Shown here: positions 18,458 to 27,330 of the stretch, one piece after another
How the letters are laid out: each line of letters begins with the position of its first letter
Numbering within the stretch: position 1 is the stretch's first letter
DNA from: Staphylococcus schweitzeri
GTDB taxonomy: Bacteria; Bacillota; Bacilli; Staphylococcales; Staphylococcaceae
Direction of reading: 5' to 3'
Assembly (NCBI RefSeq): GCF_002902405.1
Contig: NZ_PPQS01000003.1
Coordinates: forward strand, 1 to 64,000
Length of the DNA: 64,000 nucleotides
Notes under the pieces: generated by a model
Told to the model about the DNA's origin: nothing
What the model saw: only the letters and a program-made list of their open reading frames with translations
The model's database searches: none
Position numbers and translations under genes: made by a program

Positions 18458-18871
18458 TTGAATGACTTAATAAATGAAAAAATAATCAACGTTTTGTTAA
18501 ATAATAGTAGAATTACTATTAATGAATTAAGTAAACAAGTGAACTTATCTGCTCCAGCTGTAAGAGAAAGGGTAAATAAACTTGAAGATCAAGGTATTAT
18601 AAAAGGTTATACAATTAACATAGATTATAAGGAATTAGGTTACGATGTAGAAATATTAATTGAGTTAACTATAAAGAATAATAGATACAAAGATTTTAAA
18701 GAATTTATTTCAAAACAAGATAATGTTGAGTTTTGTTATCGTGTATCAGGAGAGGCATGTTTTGTATTTAAGGTTCGGTTGGAAAATATGGATGAAGTAG
18801 AAACATTTGTTGATACCATACAGCCATATGGGCAGACAAAATGTCAGTTTATCTTTTCATCAGTTGTCTAA
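18458..18871 (+). CDS. Lrp/AsnC-family transcriptional regulator
   Basis: A 137-residue regulator with an N-terminal AsnC-type helix-turn-helix (INVLLNNSRITINELSKQVNLSAPAVRERVNKLEDQGIIKGY) and a C-terminal RAM effector-binding domain containing the YRVSGEACFVFKV segment. I start at TTG 18458 because AGAGAGG (18444-18450) lies 7 bases before it and residue 2 onward aligns with the usual start of Lrp proteins. Upstream codons in frame have no ribosome binding site. It diverges from the AhpD-like gene with about 100 bases between, which likely hold a shared operator. A GNAT gene follows in the same direction. Confidence 0.85.
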   Translation: MNDLINEKIINVLLNNSRITINELSKQVNLSAPAVRERVNKLEDQGIIKGYTINIDYKELGYDVEILIELTIKNNRYKDFKEFISKQDNVEFCYRVSGEACFVFKVRLENMDEVETFVDTIQPYGQTKCQFIFSSVV

Positions 18872-18932
18872 ACTACATGGAAAAAGTTTAATAAGCATAG
18901 GAAAGATTATTAACAGAGAGAAGTGACTTATT

Positions 18933-19406
18933 TTGGAATATAAATCTTACAACAAAATGAGTAATACTATTTTATCTATCTTGTTGAGTGAAAAAAATTT
19001 CGATAATAAAATGGTAGTCTCAACAGGTAGTTACATTTTGTCTGAGTTGCCATGTATTGTTGCCTATAAAAATAATGATATCATGGGGCTACTAACGTAT
19101 AAAGTTTATGATGAGTACATTGAAATCATTTCTTTAGATAGTTTTGTAGAGAACAAGGGTATTGGTAGTCATTTACTTAATTATGCTGAAATAATTGCCT
19201 CAGATTTGAGTAAAAGAAGTATCCGTGTTATTACTACAAATGAAAATATTAAGGCACTCTATTTCTATCAAAAAAATAAATATAGAATTACAGACGTTAT
19301 TTTTGATGCTGTAACAGAAGCTAGGAAAATAAAACCGTCGATTCCTGAAATGGGTGAAAATGGCATTGTAATTAGAGATGAAATTGTTTTGACAAAATAT
19401 TTGTAA
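18933..19406 (+). CDS. GNAT-family N-acetyltransferase
   Basis: A 157-residue acetyltransferase. The acetyl-CoA-binding motif A is visible as VENKGIGSHLLNYAE (compare Q/RxxGxG/A), followed by RVITTNENIKALYFYQKNKY, the common end of the GNAT fold. The substrate is unknown. The start is TTG at 18933 preceded by GAGAGAAGTG, a moderately spaced site. It follows the Lrp-type regulator by 61 bases and is probably cotranscribed. Confidence 0.8.
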   Translation: MEYKSYNKMSNTILSILLSEKNFDNKMVVSTGSYILSELPCIVAYKNNDIMGLLTYKVYDEYIEIISLDSFVENKGIGSHLLNYAEIIASDLSKRSIRVITTNENIKALYFYQKNKYRITDVIFDAVTEARKIKPSIPEMGENGIVIRDEIVLTKYL

Positions 19407-19460
19407 TATATAAATATATTCAGCTTTAAATCACCCTAGTTTATACCAAAAAGTCTTTAA

Positions 19461-19497
19461 CACAAACAAAAAAGGAGGAACATTAAATTCCTCCTCA
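19461..19497 (-). terminator. Terminator of dus (possibly bidirectional)
   Basis: GGAGGAA (19474-19480) pairs with TTCCTCC (19488-19494). On the minus strand it is followed by a T-rich run (A-rich on plus at 19464-19473). It lies between the convergent GNAT and dus genes. Confidence 0.75.
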
Positions 19498-19513
19498 ACC
19501 TTTATTACTCATA

Positions 19514-20500
19514 CTATAATTCAATTTTAACGTCTTCGTCCATTTGGGCTTCAAATTCATCTAGAAGTGCTCGTGCTTCTGCAATTGATTGTGTGTTCAT
19601 CAATTGATGGCGAAGTTCGCTAGCGCCTCTTATGCCACGCACATAGATTTTAAAGAATCTACGCAAGCTCTTGAATTGTCGTATTTCATCTTTTTCATAT
19701 TTGTTAAACAATGATAAATGCAATCTTAACAGATCTAATAGTTCTTTGCTTGTGTGTTCGCGTGGTTCTTTTTCAAAAGCGAATGGATTATGGAAAATGC
19801 CTCTACCAATCATGACGCCATCAATGCCATATTTTTCTGCAAGTTCAAGTCCTGTTTTTCTATCGGGAATATCACCGTTAATTGTTAACAATGTGTTTGG
19901 TGCAATTTCGTCACGTAAATTTTTAATAGCTTCGATTAATTCCCAATGTGCATCTACTTTACTCATTTCTTTACGTGTACGAAGATGAATAGATAAATTG
20001 GCAATATCTTGTTCGAAGACGTGCTTCAACCAATCTTTCCATTCATCGATTTCATAGTAGCCAAGGCGTGTTTTAACACTTACCGGAAGCCCGCCTGCTT
20101 TAGTTGCTTGAATAATTTCGGCAGCGACGTCAGGTCTTAAGATTAAGCCGGAACCCTTACCCTTTTTAGCAACATTTGCTACAGGACATCCCATATTTAA
20201 GTCAATGCCTTTAAAGCCCATTTTAGCTAATTGAATACTCGTTTCACGGAACTGTTCTGGCTTATCTCCCCATATATGCGCAACCATCGGCTGTTCATCT
20301 TCACTAAAAGTTAAGCGTCCGCGCACACTATGTATGCCTTCAGGGTGGCAAAAGCTCTCAGTATTTGTAAATTCAGTGAAAAACACATCCGGTCTAGCTG
20401 CTTCACTTACAACGTGTCGAAAGACGATATCTGTAACGTCTTCCATTGGCGCCAAAATAAAAAATGGACGTGGTAATTCACTCCAAAAATTTTCCTTCAT
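19514..20500 (-). CDS. tRNA-dihydrouridine synthase, Dus family
   Basis: An FMN enzyme that reduces uridine to dihydrouridine in the tRNA D-loop. A TIM-barrel start [12 protein letters not shown] is followed by [20 protein letters not shown] with the catalytic Cys. SVKTRLG, LTINGDI and [12 protein letters not shown] form the phosphate/FMN-binding loops, with a helical C-terminal domain after about residue 235. Its 328 residues are typical. It carries no linkage to the defence genes beside it and marks the return to conserved chromosome. The subtype among bacterial Dus enzymes is not decided here. Confidence 0.9.
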
Positions 20501-20813
20501 AATATATTTATACCCTCTTTATAATTAGTATCTCGATTTTTTATGCATGATGATATTACCACAAAAGACGAACTTATACAAAAGGAATTTTAGTTGGTAC
20601 AACCATCCGAAAGGGAAGTCTACGAGTAGTCTAAAATGAATGTTGTGGTAAGTTGATCAGTATACAAATCAAGGATTATCGTATTAGATTGTTCATTATT
20701 AATGATACACTACTTATGAATATGATTCAGAATTTTCTTTAGCTACATATTACAATACCGTGATTTTTACGTTATCTTATAATAAAGACAAATTTATAAA
20801 GGTGATATTTAGT
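20501..20813. promoter_or_regulatory. Divergent intergenic region between dus and a small membrane gene
   Basis: About 310 AT-rich bases. It should contain promoters in both directions. A TTATAATAA segment at 20776-20784 could be the -10 for the downstream gene. No gene or repeat is seen. Confidence 0.35.
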
Positions 20814-21017
20814 ATGGAAAATTTAAAACAATCTTTAAAAGGTTTAGGTTGGTGGGATTTATTTTTTGCAGTACCTATGTTTCTACTATTCGCGTACTTA
20901 CCAAATTATAATTTTATAACGATATTTTTGAACATTGTTATCATTACTTTCTTTTCCATAGGTTTGATTTTAACTATGCATATAATTATAGATAAAATTA
21001 AGAAAAACTCTAAATGA
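20814..21017 (+). CDS. Small membrane protein of unknown function
   Basis: A 67-residue protein with two hydrophobic segments (about 15-32 and 38-58) and a basic C-terminus (DKIKKNSK). The start at 20814 is preceded by AAAGGTGAT at a good distance; the frame is open upstream, but without a ribosome binding site. I do not recognise the family. Confidence 0.65.
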   Translation: MENLKQSLKGLGWWDLFFAVPMFLLFAYLPNYNFITIFLNIVIITFFSIGLILTMHIIIDKIKKNSK

Positions 21018-21066
21018 TTCATTAATAAGAATATGATTAAACATAATTACTGAAGGAGCGATTACA

Positions 21067-21363
21067 ATGGCGACTGAGAAAGATGTAAATGAATTATTTT
21101 TAAATCATGTGAATTCAAATGCCGTTAAAACGAGAAAGATGATGGGAGAATATATTATTTATTATGATGGTGTGGTTATAGGTGGTTTGTATGATAATAG
21201 ATTATTGATCAAGGCGACTAAAAGTGCACGTCATCAACTTCAAGACAATACATTAGTATCGCCATATCCGGGTGCCAAGGAAATGGTTTTAATTCCACAC
21301 TTTGCCGAAGTAACAAATCTAAATTATTTATTTGAGCTCATAAAAAATGATTTGCAAAAGTGA
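21067..21363 (+). CDS. TfoX N-terminal-domain family protein
   Basis: A 98-residue protein matching the TfoX-N fold: RKMMGEYIIYYDGVVIGGLYDNRLLIKAT is the typical core, with the conserved GEY and a Lys/Pro-rich middle (SPYPGAKEMVLIP). TfoX is a competence regulator in Gammaproteobacteria, but the single N-terminal domain alone is widespread and its role in staphylococci is not established. GAAGGAG precedes the ATG by 8 bases. Confidence 0.8.
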   Translation: MATEKDVNELFLNHVNSNAVKTRKMMGEYIIYYDGVVIGGLYDNRLLIKATKSARHQLQDNTLVSPYPGAKEMVLIPHFAEVTNLNYLFELIKNDLQK

Positions 21364-21699
21364 AGTGGGCATGGAGAGAGAATTAAAAAAGTGGATGACT
21401 TCTTCGTTTTTCCCATCCTTTAAGCGTAACAACAACTGCTAAATATTGATGATAACGCCATCTCAACACGCATTATAAATTGCTATACTCAACTATTTTG
21501 AAAAGTATCAAGTTTATATTATCGATTTATTGTTATACACAAACAGTATTTTGTTATCATAGAGTTAATATATATAATAAATTGAAAAGTAACTTTACAA
21601 AAATTAGAATGATTCAATTTAATCATTTTTGTTTGAATTAATCATATTTGTTGGAATTAATCATATTTGTTTGAAAATAGAGGTAAGCAGGTGAACGAT
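21364..21699. repeat. Intergenic region ending in three 19-base tandem repeats
   Basis: Between the TfoX-N gene and the next membrane gene there is no frame I would call. At 21616-21674 a 19-base unit AATTAATCATATTTGTTKG occurs three times in direct tandem; the first copy has two changes. It directly precedes the ribosome binding site region of the next gene and could be an operator array or slipped-strand repeat. Confidence 0.7.
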
Positions 21700-22302
21700 A
21701 TGTTAATTAGTCTCGTAATCCCAGTTTTTGCTTTGTTAGTTATTGGTGGTATTATTTGGGCAATTATAGAAGGTATAGTACATATTTCAAAAAAGAATAA
21801 AGTAATTGATAACTTTTTTAACAAAGTTAATAAAGTAAGTGAGACATATAAATTCGCTACTACTTTTTTATTTCTAATCTTGGTTACCGCGGGTATTTCT
21901 CAATTTTATCTATATTATATAGTATCAGCGTTTCTTTTTTGGCTTGTCATACTTACCTTTGGTATTGCAGGTATCATTTTTTTAATGCCATATGGATTAT
22001 GTTTTCTACCGTTTTATAAGCAAAAAAAGAAAAAACAGACATTTAAAAAATACATGGCTTACACTACGATTGGTTTGTCAATTTGTCTAGGCTTATCTCT
22101 AGTTTTGGTTCACACTACGAAAATTTATATGGACGAAGGTGGCGTAAGATACTATTACGGTAGTTTTGTAATGAAACAAGCGGGCGGTTATGCTTATTTA
22201 GCTTTAGCAGTACTTTCAACATTGCTAATTGTTGCGAAAAAAGCTACAAATAAAAATAAAGAAATCGAAACCGTCGACAATACAAATATAACGGAAAGAT
22301 AA
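21700..22302 (+). CDS. Integral membrane protein of unknown function
   Basis: A 200-residue protein with about five hydrophobic segments: MLISLVIPVFALLVIGGIIWAI, then two between residues 50 and 100, one at about 120-137 and one at about 160-178. It has a charged C-terminal tail. AGGTGA lies 6 bases before the ATG at 21700; a GTG at 21691 with AGAGG upstream is an alternative start. No family recognised. Three tandem repeats lie just upstream. Confidence 0.65.
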   Translation: MLISLVIPVFALLVIGGIIWAIIEGIVHISKKNKVIDNFFNKVNKVSETYKFATTFLFLILVTAGISQFYLYYIVSAFLFWLVILTFGIAGIIFLMPYGLCFLPFYKQKKKKQTFKKYMAYTTIGLSICLGLSLVLVHTTKIYMDEGGVRYYYGSFVMKQAGGYAYLALAVLSTLLIVAKKATNKNKEIETVDNTNITER

Positions 22303-22569
22303 TTAAGGGAGTGCTCATTCAGGAGTGCTCTTTTTTGATGTTCAAATTTAGTTGGTAATGAAGGAATAGAAGAAATTTTTATAGTCATTTATTGGATAAT
22401 GAATTATGGTTCATATCGATTAATTTTATTAGTAAGAATTTTAAAAACATTTGTTGAATAAATAAGGTATTGATAATATATGAATATTTTTGAAAAAACA
22501 CTAATATGATTAAATTATTTGTTAAAATAGCATTAAGTAAAAAACAAACAGGGAACAAGGTGGGATTTC
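22303..22569 (+). promoter_or_regulatory. Intergenic region upstream of the helicase gene
   Basis: A direct repeat GGAGTGCTC occurs at about 22308-22316 and 22322-22330; it is not an inverted repeat, so it is not scored as a terminator. The promoter candidate TTGTTAAAATAGC near 22519 lies 45 bases before the helicase gene. Confidence 0.35.
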
Positions 22570-25500
22570 ATGAGTCAATTGGTAAATGATACGTTATCGG
22601 CTTGGTTGTTGATTGAATCTTTAAGTCCAGGAGAAGTGAATTTTACAGCGGAAGATATACTCTCAGCTGAACATTTTAAAAATGGTACAAAGCAAGCACA
22701 GCTTCAAAGTTTTGATGAATATTTTGAAATATGGAACGATGAACGTTTTATTGTATCAGAAGAAAAATCAGAGGCGGGAGAAATTATATTTAAATTTTAC
22801 AGACATTGCTTCCGATATAACGAAATTAATTTGAAAATTCAGGATATTTTTGATGATTATTCAGATATTCATAACCCAAATGGGACACATTGTTATGGGT
22901 ACACATTTAACACAGATAAACACGGTAAAGTGATAGTTGATTCTATACATATTCCGATGATTATGAGTGCATTAAAAGAAATTGAAAAGAACAAAAATGC
23001 CAATATAGAAGAAAAATTTAATGATTCTGTTGAAAAGTTTGTTCAAAAAGTAAAAGAAATTTTAGCAGATGAACCAATTAATGAATTTAAATTGAAGAAG
23101 ATAGACAAAGCTTATGATAAGTATTTTTCTGTATTAAATTCAAAGAAAGATGGATTGTTTGCGCATTATGTAGCAATAGAATATGTGAAAGATAGTGATT
23201 TACCACAGCCAGAATTTAATAGCTTCTTCATAAGTGATATTGAGAAAGCAAGAAAATCTCCCAATCAAACTTTAATTGATTACATTGAGGGTGTAGAAGA
23301 AAGTCAACGCATAGAAGTAGATGAAAATAAAGAAATGTTCGACAAATTTTTACATCCTTCACGTTTGCCTGATGGACGCTGGCCATCACAGACTGAGTTT
23401 AGATTGTCTTTAATGCAACAACTTGCTGTAAACCAAATTACGAGTGGTAATGAAAGAATAAGTTCAGTTAATGGTCCGCCAGGCACAGGTAAGACTACTT
23501 TATTAAAAGATATATTTGCTCATCTAGTAGTTGAAAGAGGTAAAGAGTTAGCCAAACTAAATAATCCTAAAGATGCATTTGTCAAAACAAAAATTCATGA
23601 AACGGATGATAAATACGTATATATACTAAAGGAATCCATTGCCAAATATAAGATGGTAGTTGCGTCTAGTAATAATGGTGCTGTTGAAAATATATCTAAA
23701 GATTTACCGAAAATTGAAGAAATCGTAAGAAAACCTGAAAAATGTAAGTTTCCGGAATATGAAACAGATTATGCAAATCTAGTACATGAATTAAAAGACT
23801 TTGCTCAAATTGCTGAAAATTTAATTGGTGAAAGTGCATGGGGCTTATTTTCTGGGGTGTTTGGTAATAGTACTAATATTAACAAAGTATTGAATCATAT
23901 GTTAAAACAGGATGTGAATGATATTGGCTTTGCTAAATTATTGCAAAATGAGAATAATCGTATGAGTTATCACGAGTTAATGACTGAATGGCAATTACAT
24001 CAACGTGCATTTTTAGATGAGTTAAAGAATGTAGAAATGTTAAAAGAGGAATCTATTAAAGCTTATAATATTTATAAAAATTGTGAGTCATACTCTAAGC
24101 TTGAACATGAACTAAATAGCGAAAAAATGAATGTTAAGGAAAAATTAAATCATTTAGAAATTCAAATATCTTGTGACAATAAAGAAATTGAAGATTTGGA
24201 TGATCGGATTAATTATAATACTAAGCAACTTGAAACTTTAAATGAGTTGATTAAATCCATCAGAGATAGTAACAAAGGGTTTGTTAACAAACTGAAGACG
24301 ATTTTTAATTCAGAAGAAGATGAAAGTTATAAAAAACATAATACAGAGAAGCAACAATTATTAGGACAACAGTTAAAGTTAGAAAAATGTAAAAAAATTA
24401 AACATGAACACCTTGTTAGCAAACTAAAAGAAAAAGACATAGTAATTAAACAATTAGCTAAATTACAGTCGCAATTAGACGAGTTAAACATTCAGTTACA
24501 AGAGTTAGAAGCATATCGCGCTGAGTCAAAAATTAAAATTCCAGAAAAAGATTTTTGGAGTGAGAACAATTATGATGATCGACAAGTAACTAATTTATGG
24601 ACGAGTGATGAGCTTCAGTACAGACGTGCCATGCTCTTTTTGAGAGCAATGATATTACATAAATTATTATTGATTGCTAATAATACGACTATTTATTATG
24701 CGATTAATGATTTTAAAGATAGAAGAAAATTAATTGATGCAAATCCAGATAAAGTATATAATGCATGGAATGTTATGCATTTAATATTTCCAGTTGTAAG
24801 TACGACGTTTGCAAGCTTTAAATCTATGTATGGGGGCATACCAAAGGATTTTATAGACTACTTATTTATCGATGAAGCAGGACAAGCAATACCTCAAGCA
24901 GCGGTGGGAGCATTATTTCGATCGAAAAAAGTTGTAGCCGTAGGTGATCCGATTCAAATTGAACCTGTTGTTACTTTAGAAAGTCATTTAATTGATAACA
25001 TTCGTAAAAATTATCATGTTCCGGAGTATCTAGTTTCTAAAGAAGCTTCTGTGCAGTCTGTTGCTGACAACGCTAATCAATATGGCTTTTGGAAATCTGA
25101 TGCTACTGACAGTAATCAAAAAACATGGATAGGCATACCTTTATGGGTGCACAGACGATGTTTAAAACCTATGTTCACGATAGCTAATCAAATTGCTTAT
25201 AATAATAAAATGGTGCTACCTAGTAATATTACAAACGTAGGTAAGACCGGTTGGTATGACGTTAAAGGAAACTCAGTACAAAAACAATTTGTGAAAGAGC
25301 ATGGCGAAAAAGTATTGGAATTACTAGCTGATGATTGGATTGAAGCAATTAAGGAAGGTAAAAATGAACCGAGCTCATTTGTAATATCGCCTTTTTCAGC
25401 AGTACAGCAACAGATTAAACGTATGTTAAAGCAACAACTATCGACTAGAATTGATATTGAACGTACAAAAATTAATCAATGGGTCGATAAATCCATTGGT

Positions 25501-25722
25501 ACTGTTCATACTTTTCAAGGTAAAGAGGCTCAGAAGGTGTATTTTGTAATAGGTACTGATCATACCCAAGATGGTGCTGTGAACTGGTCATGCGAAAAAC
25601 CAAACTTGTTAAACGTTGCAGTGACAAGAGCTAAAAAAGAATTTTATGTAATTGGTGACATGCAAAGAATACAGACAAAACCATTTTATGAAACCATATT
25701 TAAAGAAAAAAATGTAGATTAA
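22570..25722 (+). CDS. Large SF1 (UPF1/Dna2-like) helicase with coiled-coil insert
   Basis: A 1050-residue protein. The N-terminal 280 residues carry no motif I recognise. Walker A GPPGTGKTT is at about 302-310, and Walker B FIDEAGQA at about 766-773, followed by AVGDPIQIEPV (motif III). The C-terminal motifs GTVHTFQGKEAQ and NVAVTRAKKEFYVIGD complete an SF1 helicase core. Between Walker A and Walker B lies a long charged region (about 510-660) with heptad-like Leu spacing, a probable coiled coil. Such helicases act in nucleic-acid metabolism or in defence; nothing here identifies the role. The ribosome binding site AACAAGGTGGG precedes the ATG. A methyltransferase gene follows by 33 bases. 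Confidence 0.85.
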   Translation: MSQLVNDTLSAWLLIESLSPGEVNFTAEDILSAEHFKNGTKQAQLQSFDEYFEIWNDERFIVSEEKSEAGEIIFKFYRHCFRYNEINLKIQDIFDDYSDIHNPNGTHCYGYTFNTDKHGKVIVDSIHIPMIMSALKEIEKNKNANIEEKFNDSVEKFVQKVKEILADEPINEFKLKKIDKAYDKYFSVLNSKKDGLFAHYVAIEYVKDSDLPQPEFNSFFISDIEKARKSPNQTLIDYIEGVEESQRIEVDENKEMFDKFLHPSRLPDGRWPSQTEFRLSLMQQLAVNQITSGNERISSVNGPPGTGKTTLLKDIFAHLVVERGKELAKLNNPKDAFVKTKIHETDDKYVYILKESIAKYKMVVASSNNGAVENISKDLPKIEEIVRKPEKCKFPEYETDYANLVHELKDFAQIAENLIGESAWGLFSGVFGNSTNINKVLNHMLKQDVNDIGFAKLLQNENNRMSYHELMTEWQLHQRAFLDELKNVEMLKEESIKAYNIYKNCESYSKLEHELNSEKMNVKEKLNHLEIQISCDNKEIEDLDDRINYNTKQLETLNELIKSIRDSNKGFVNKLKTIFNSEEDESYKKHNTEKQQLLGQQLKLEKCKKIKHEHLVSKLKEKDIVIKQLAKLQSQLDELNIQLQELEAYRAESKIKIPEKDFWSENNYDDRQVTNLWTSDELQYRRAMLFLRAMILHKLLLIANNTTIYYAINDFKDRRKLIDANPDKVYNAWNVMHLIFPVVSTTFASFKSMYGGIPKDFIDYLFIDEAGQAIPQAAVGALFRSKKVVAVGDPIQIEPVVTLESHLIDNIRKNYHVPEYLVSKEASVQSVADNANQYGFWKSDATDSNQKTWIGIPLWVHRRCLKPMFTIANQIAYNNKMVLPSNITNVGKTGWYDVKGNSVQKQFVKEHGEKVLELLADDWIEAIKEGKNEPSSFVISPFSAVQQQIKRMLKQQLSTRIDIERTKINQWVDKSIGTVHTFQGKEAQKVYFVIGTDHTQDGAVNWSCEKPNLLNVAVTRAKKEFYVIGDMQRIQTKPFYETIFKEKNVD

Positions 25723-25755
25723 CATACAAAAAAGTTTCTTGAGGGAGTTATTTTC

Positions 25756-26487
25756 ATGCAAAATAGAAATGATTTTATAGAAAAGCTATTAGACAGAGCT
25801 CAAATTAAAGAAGGTATGCGTGTACTGGATATAGGTTGTGCGACTGGTGAGGTCACTCAATTAATTGCAAAACGTGTGGGGGCGAATGGTGAAGTCGTCG
25901 GTGTTGATGTGAATGAATCATTACTTAAAATTGCAAATGAAAACAATCAATATAACAATGTATCATATCGATATTCTGATATATACCAATTGCCAGAAAC
26001 TATGGGGCATTTTGATGCGATTGTTGGTAGAAGAGTATTGATGTACTTACCAGATGCTGAAAAGTGTTTACAAATTTTGAAATCAATTTTAAAACCTGAG
26101 GGTATATTATGTTTTCAAGAAAGTGATGCTATTAATACAGGTGTTGGTGCAGATGCACTATCTTTACACCAATCAGCAATTCAATGGATTTGGGAAACAG
26201 TGAAGCAAGAAGGTGGCAATATTCATATCGGTCAAAATTTATATAATTTGCTTCATAATAATGGAATGAATGTTGTAGATTATTTTGCAGAGGCAGTGAT
26301 TCAAACGTCAATGGACAATGATTTAGCATGGCTTGTAGATGTGATGCTACCAAGAATGAAAGCGCATGGTGTTATTAATGATGATTTTTCACTAGATGAG
26401 TTTAAATCAAATCTTGAACACGAAGCAATAAATAATCAGTGTGCATTTATACGTGACATGGCTTTTGGTATTATTGGAAAAGCGTAG
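25756..26487 (+). CDS. Class I SAM-dependent methyltransferase
   Basis: A 243-residue enzyme with the SAM motif I VLDIGCATGEVTQLI (about residues 23-37), acidic ribose ligand VVGVDVNES, and motif VGRRVLMYLPD further on. The C-terminal part (about 125-240) is mostly helical and likely contacts the substrate, which cannot be told from sequence. It lies 33 bases after the helicase, so the pair is probably cotranscribed. Ribosome binding site GAGGGAG. Confidence 0.85.
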   Translation: MQNRNDFIEKLLDRAQIKEGMRVLDIGCATGEVTQLIAKRVGANGEVVGVDVNESLLKIANENNQYNNVSYRYSDIYQLPETMGHFDAIVGRRVLMYLPDAEKCLQILKSILKPEGILCFQESDAINTGVGADALSLHQSAIQWIWETVKQEGGNIHIGQNLYNLLHNNGMNVVDYFAEAVIQTSMDNDLAWLVDVMLPRMKAHGVINDDFSLDEFKSNLEHEAINNQCAFIRDMAFGIIGKA

Positions 26488-26641
26488 TCTAAAAAATGCT
26501 GAAAGCAGCATACTATTATCGACAGTGTTTTAATTTGTGAAGTTATTAATGGAATTTGAAATGACAGCATTTCTATAGGCTAATCAAGTGATACTTAATT
26601 ACCGAGCAATTTATACATTTTAAAAGGAGTAAAATTGAATA

Positions 26642-27124
26642 ATGAAGAAATTTAACAACTGGATATTAAATGCAATAAGTGGATCTCAAAAAGACAAGAA
26701 TGGAACAACTGAAGAATTAAAAGGGGCAAAATTTATCATTTTATATGCATATTCAATGCTCGTTTTGCTTGCGTTAGTAATTTCTAACATATTCATTCAC
26801 ATTTTGGAGCCTAAACTATCAATCACCACTCAAATCATCATCGTTTTGATTTTAATTGAATCACTAATTGGACTACGTTTCTTGAAAGTGTATGATGTTA
26901 GGCGTGGCAAAGATAAAGAAAATAAGAAAAATAGTAAGGATTTCGTTAAACTAAAATCAATTTTAGTAGCAATTTTATTTACATCATTGGCGCTGACAGC
27001 AGGCACTGTAGCTGATATATACGGTGTCGATGACTTAGGAAATACTAGAAGTGATTTAATCGTTTGGAGTATAGGCGGCATTATATTTGGCCTCGTATGT
27101 TACACAATGGAAGACAAAAAATAA
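26642..27124 (+). CDS. Four-segment membrane protein of unknown function
   Basis: A 160-residue protein with hydrophobic segments at about 30-52, 58-78, 105-122 and 138-155, separated by a strongly basic loop (RRGKDKENKKNSK). The short cytoplasmic N-terminus precedes the first membrane segment. AAAAGGAG lies before the start. I do not recognise it with confidence; a small uncharacterised DUF membrane family is likely. Confidence 0.6.
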   Translation: MKKFNNWILNAISGSQKDKNGTTEELKGAKFIILYAYSMLVLLALVISNIFIHILEPKLSITTQIIIVLILIESLIGLRFLKVYDVRRGKDKENKKNSKDFVKLKSILVAILFTSLALTAGTVADIYGVDDLGNTRSDLIVWSIGGIIFGLVCYTMEDKK

Positions 27125-27128
27125 TGAT

Positions 27129-27166
27129 AAGGAGCTGGCGATTATAAAGCTAGCTCCTTAAATTTT
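27129..27166 (+). terminator. Hairpin after the membrane gene
   Basis: AAGGAGCT (27129-27136) pairs with AGCTCCTT (27152-27159) with further partial pairing inside, followed by AAATTTT. Confidence 0.6.
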
Positions 27167-27330
27167 ACGTACAACTATAAAGTTAAATTACATGGTTTTG
27201 AATCATACGTCATTAATTTCTATAATTAATACGCTTAAATATTGTTTAAATAAGTTTTAAAATTTTACACATATTTTTATTTAAAAAAGATGTATAATTA
27301 ATGCATTAAATATAGAAAGAAGTTGATGTT

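Noticed and set aside
9963-20500. An SCCmec or other SCC element
   Set aside because: The attB core in rlmH is present, but there is no ccr recombinase gene, no mec gene and no second attachment core that I could find.
22303-22330. Terminator after the 200-residue membrane protein
   Set aside because: The repeated GGAGTGCTC is a direct, not an inverted repeat, so it cannot form the stem despite the following T run.
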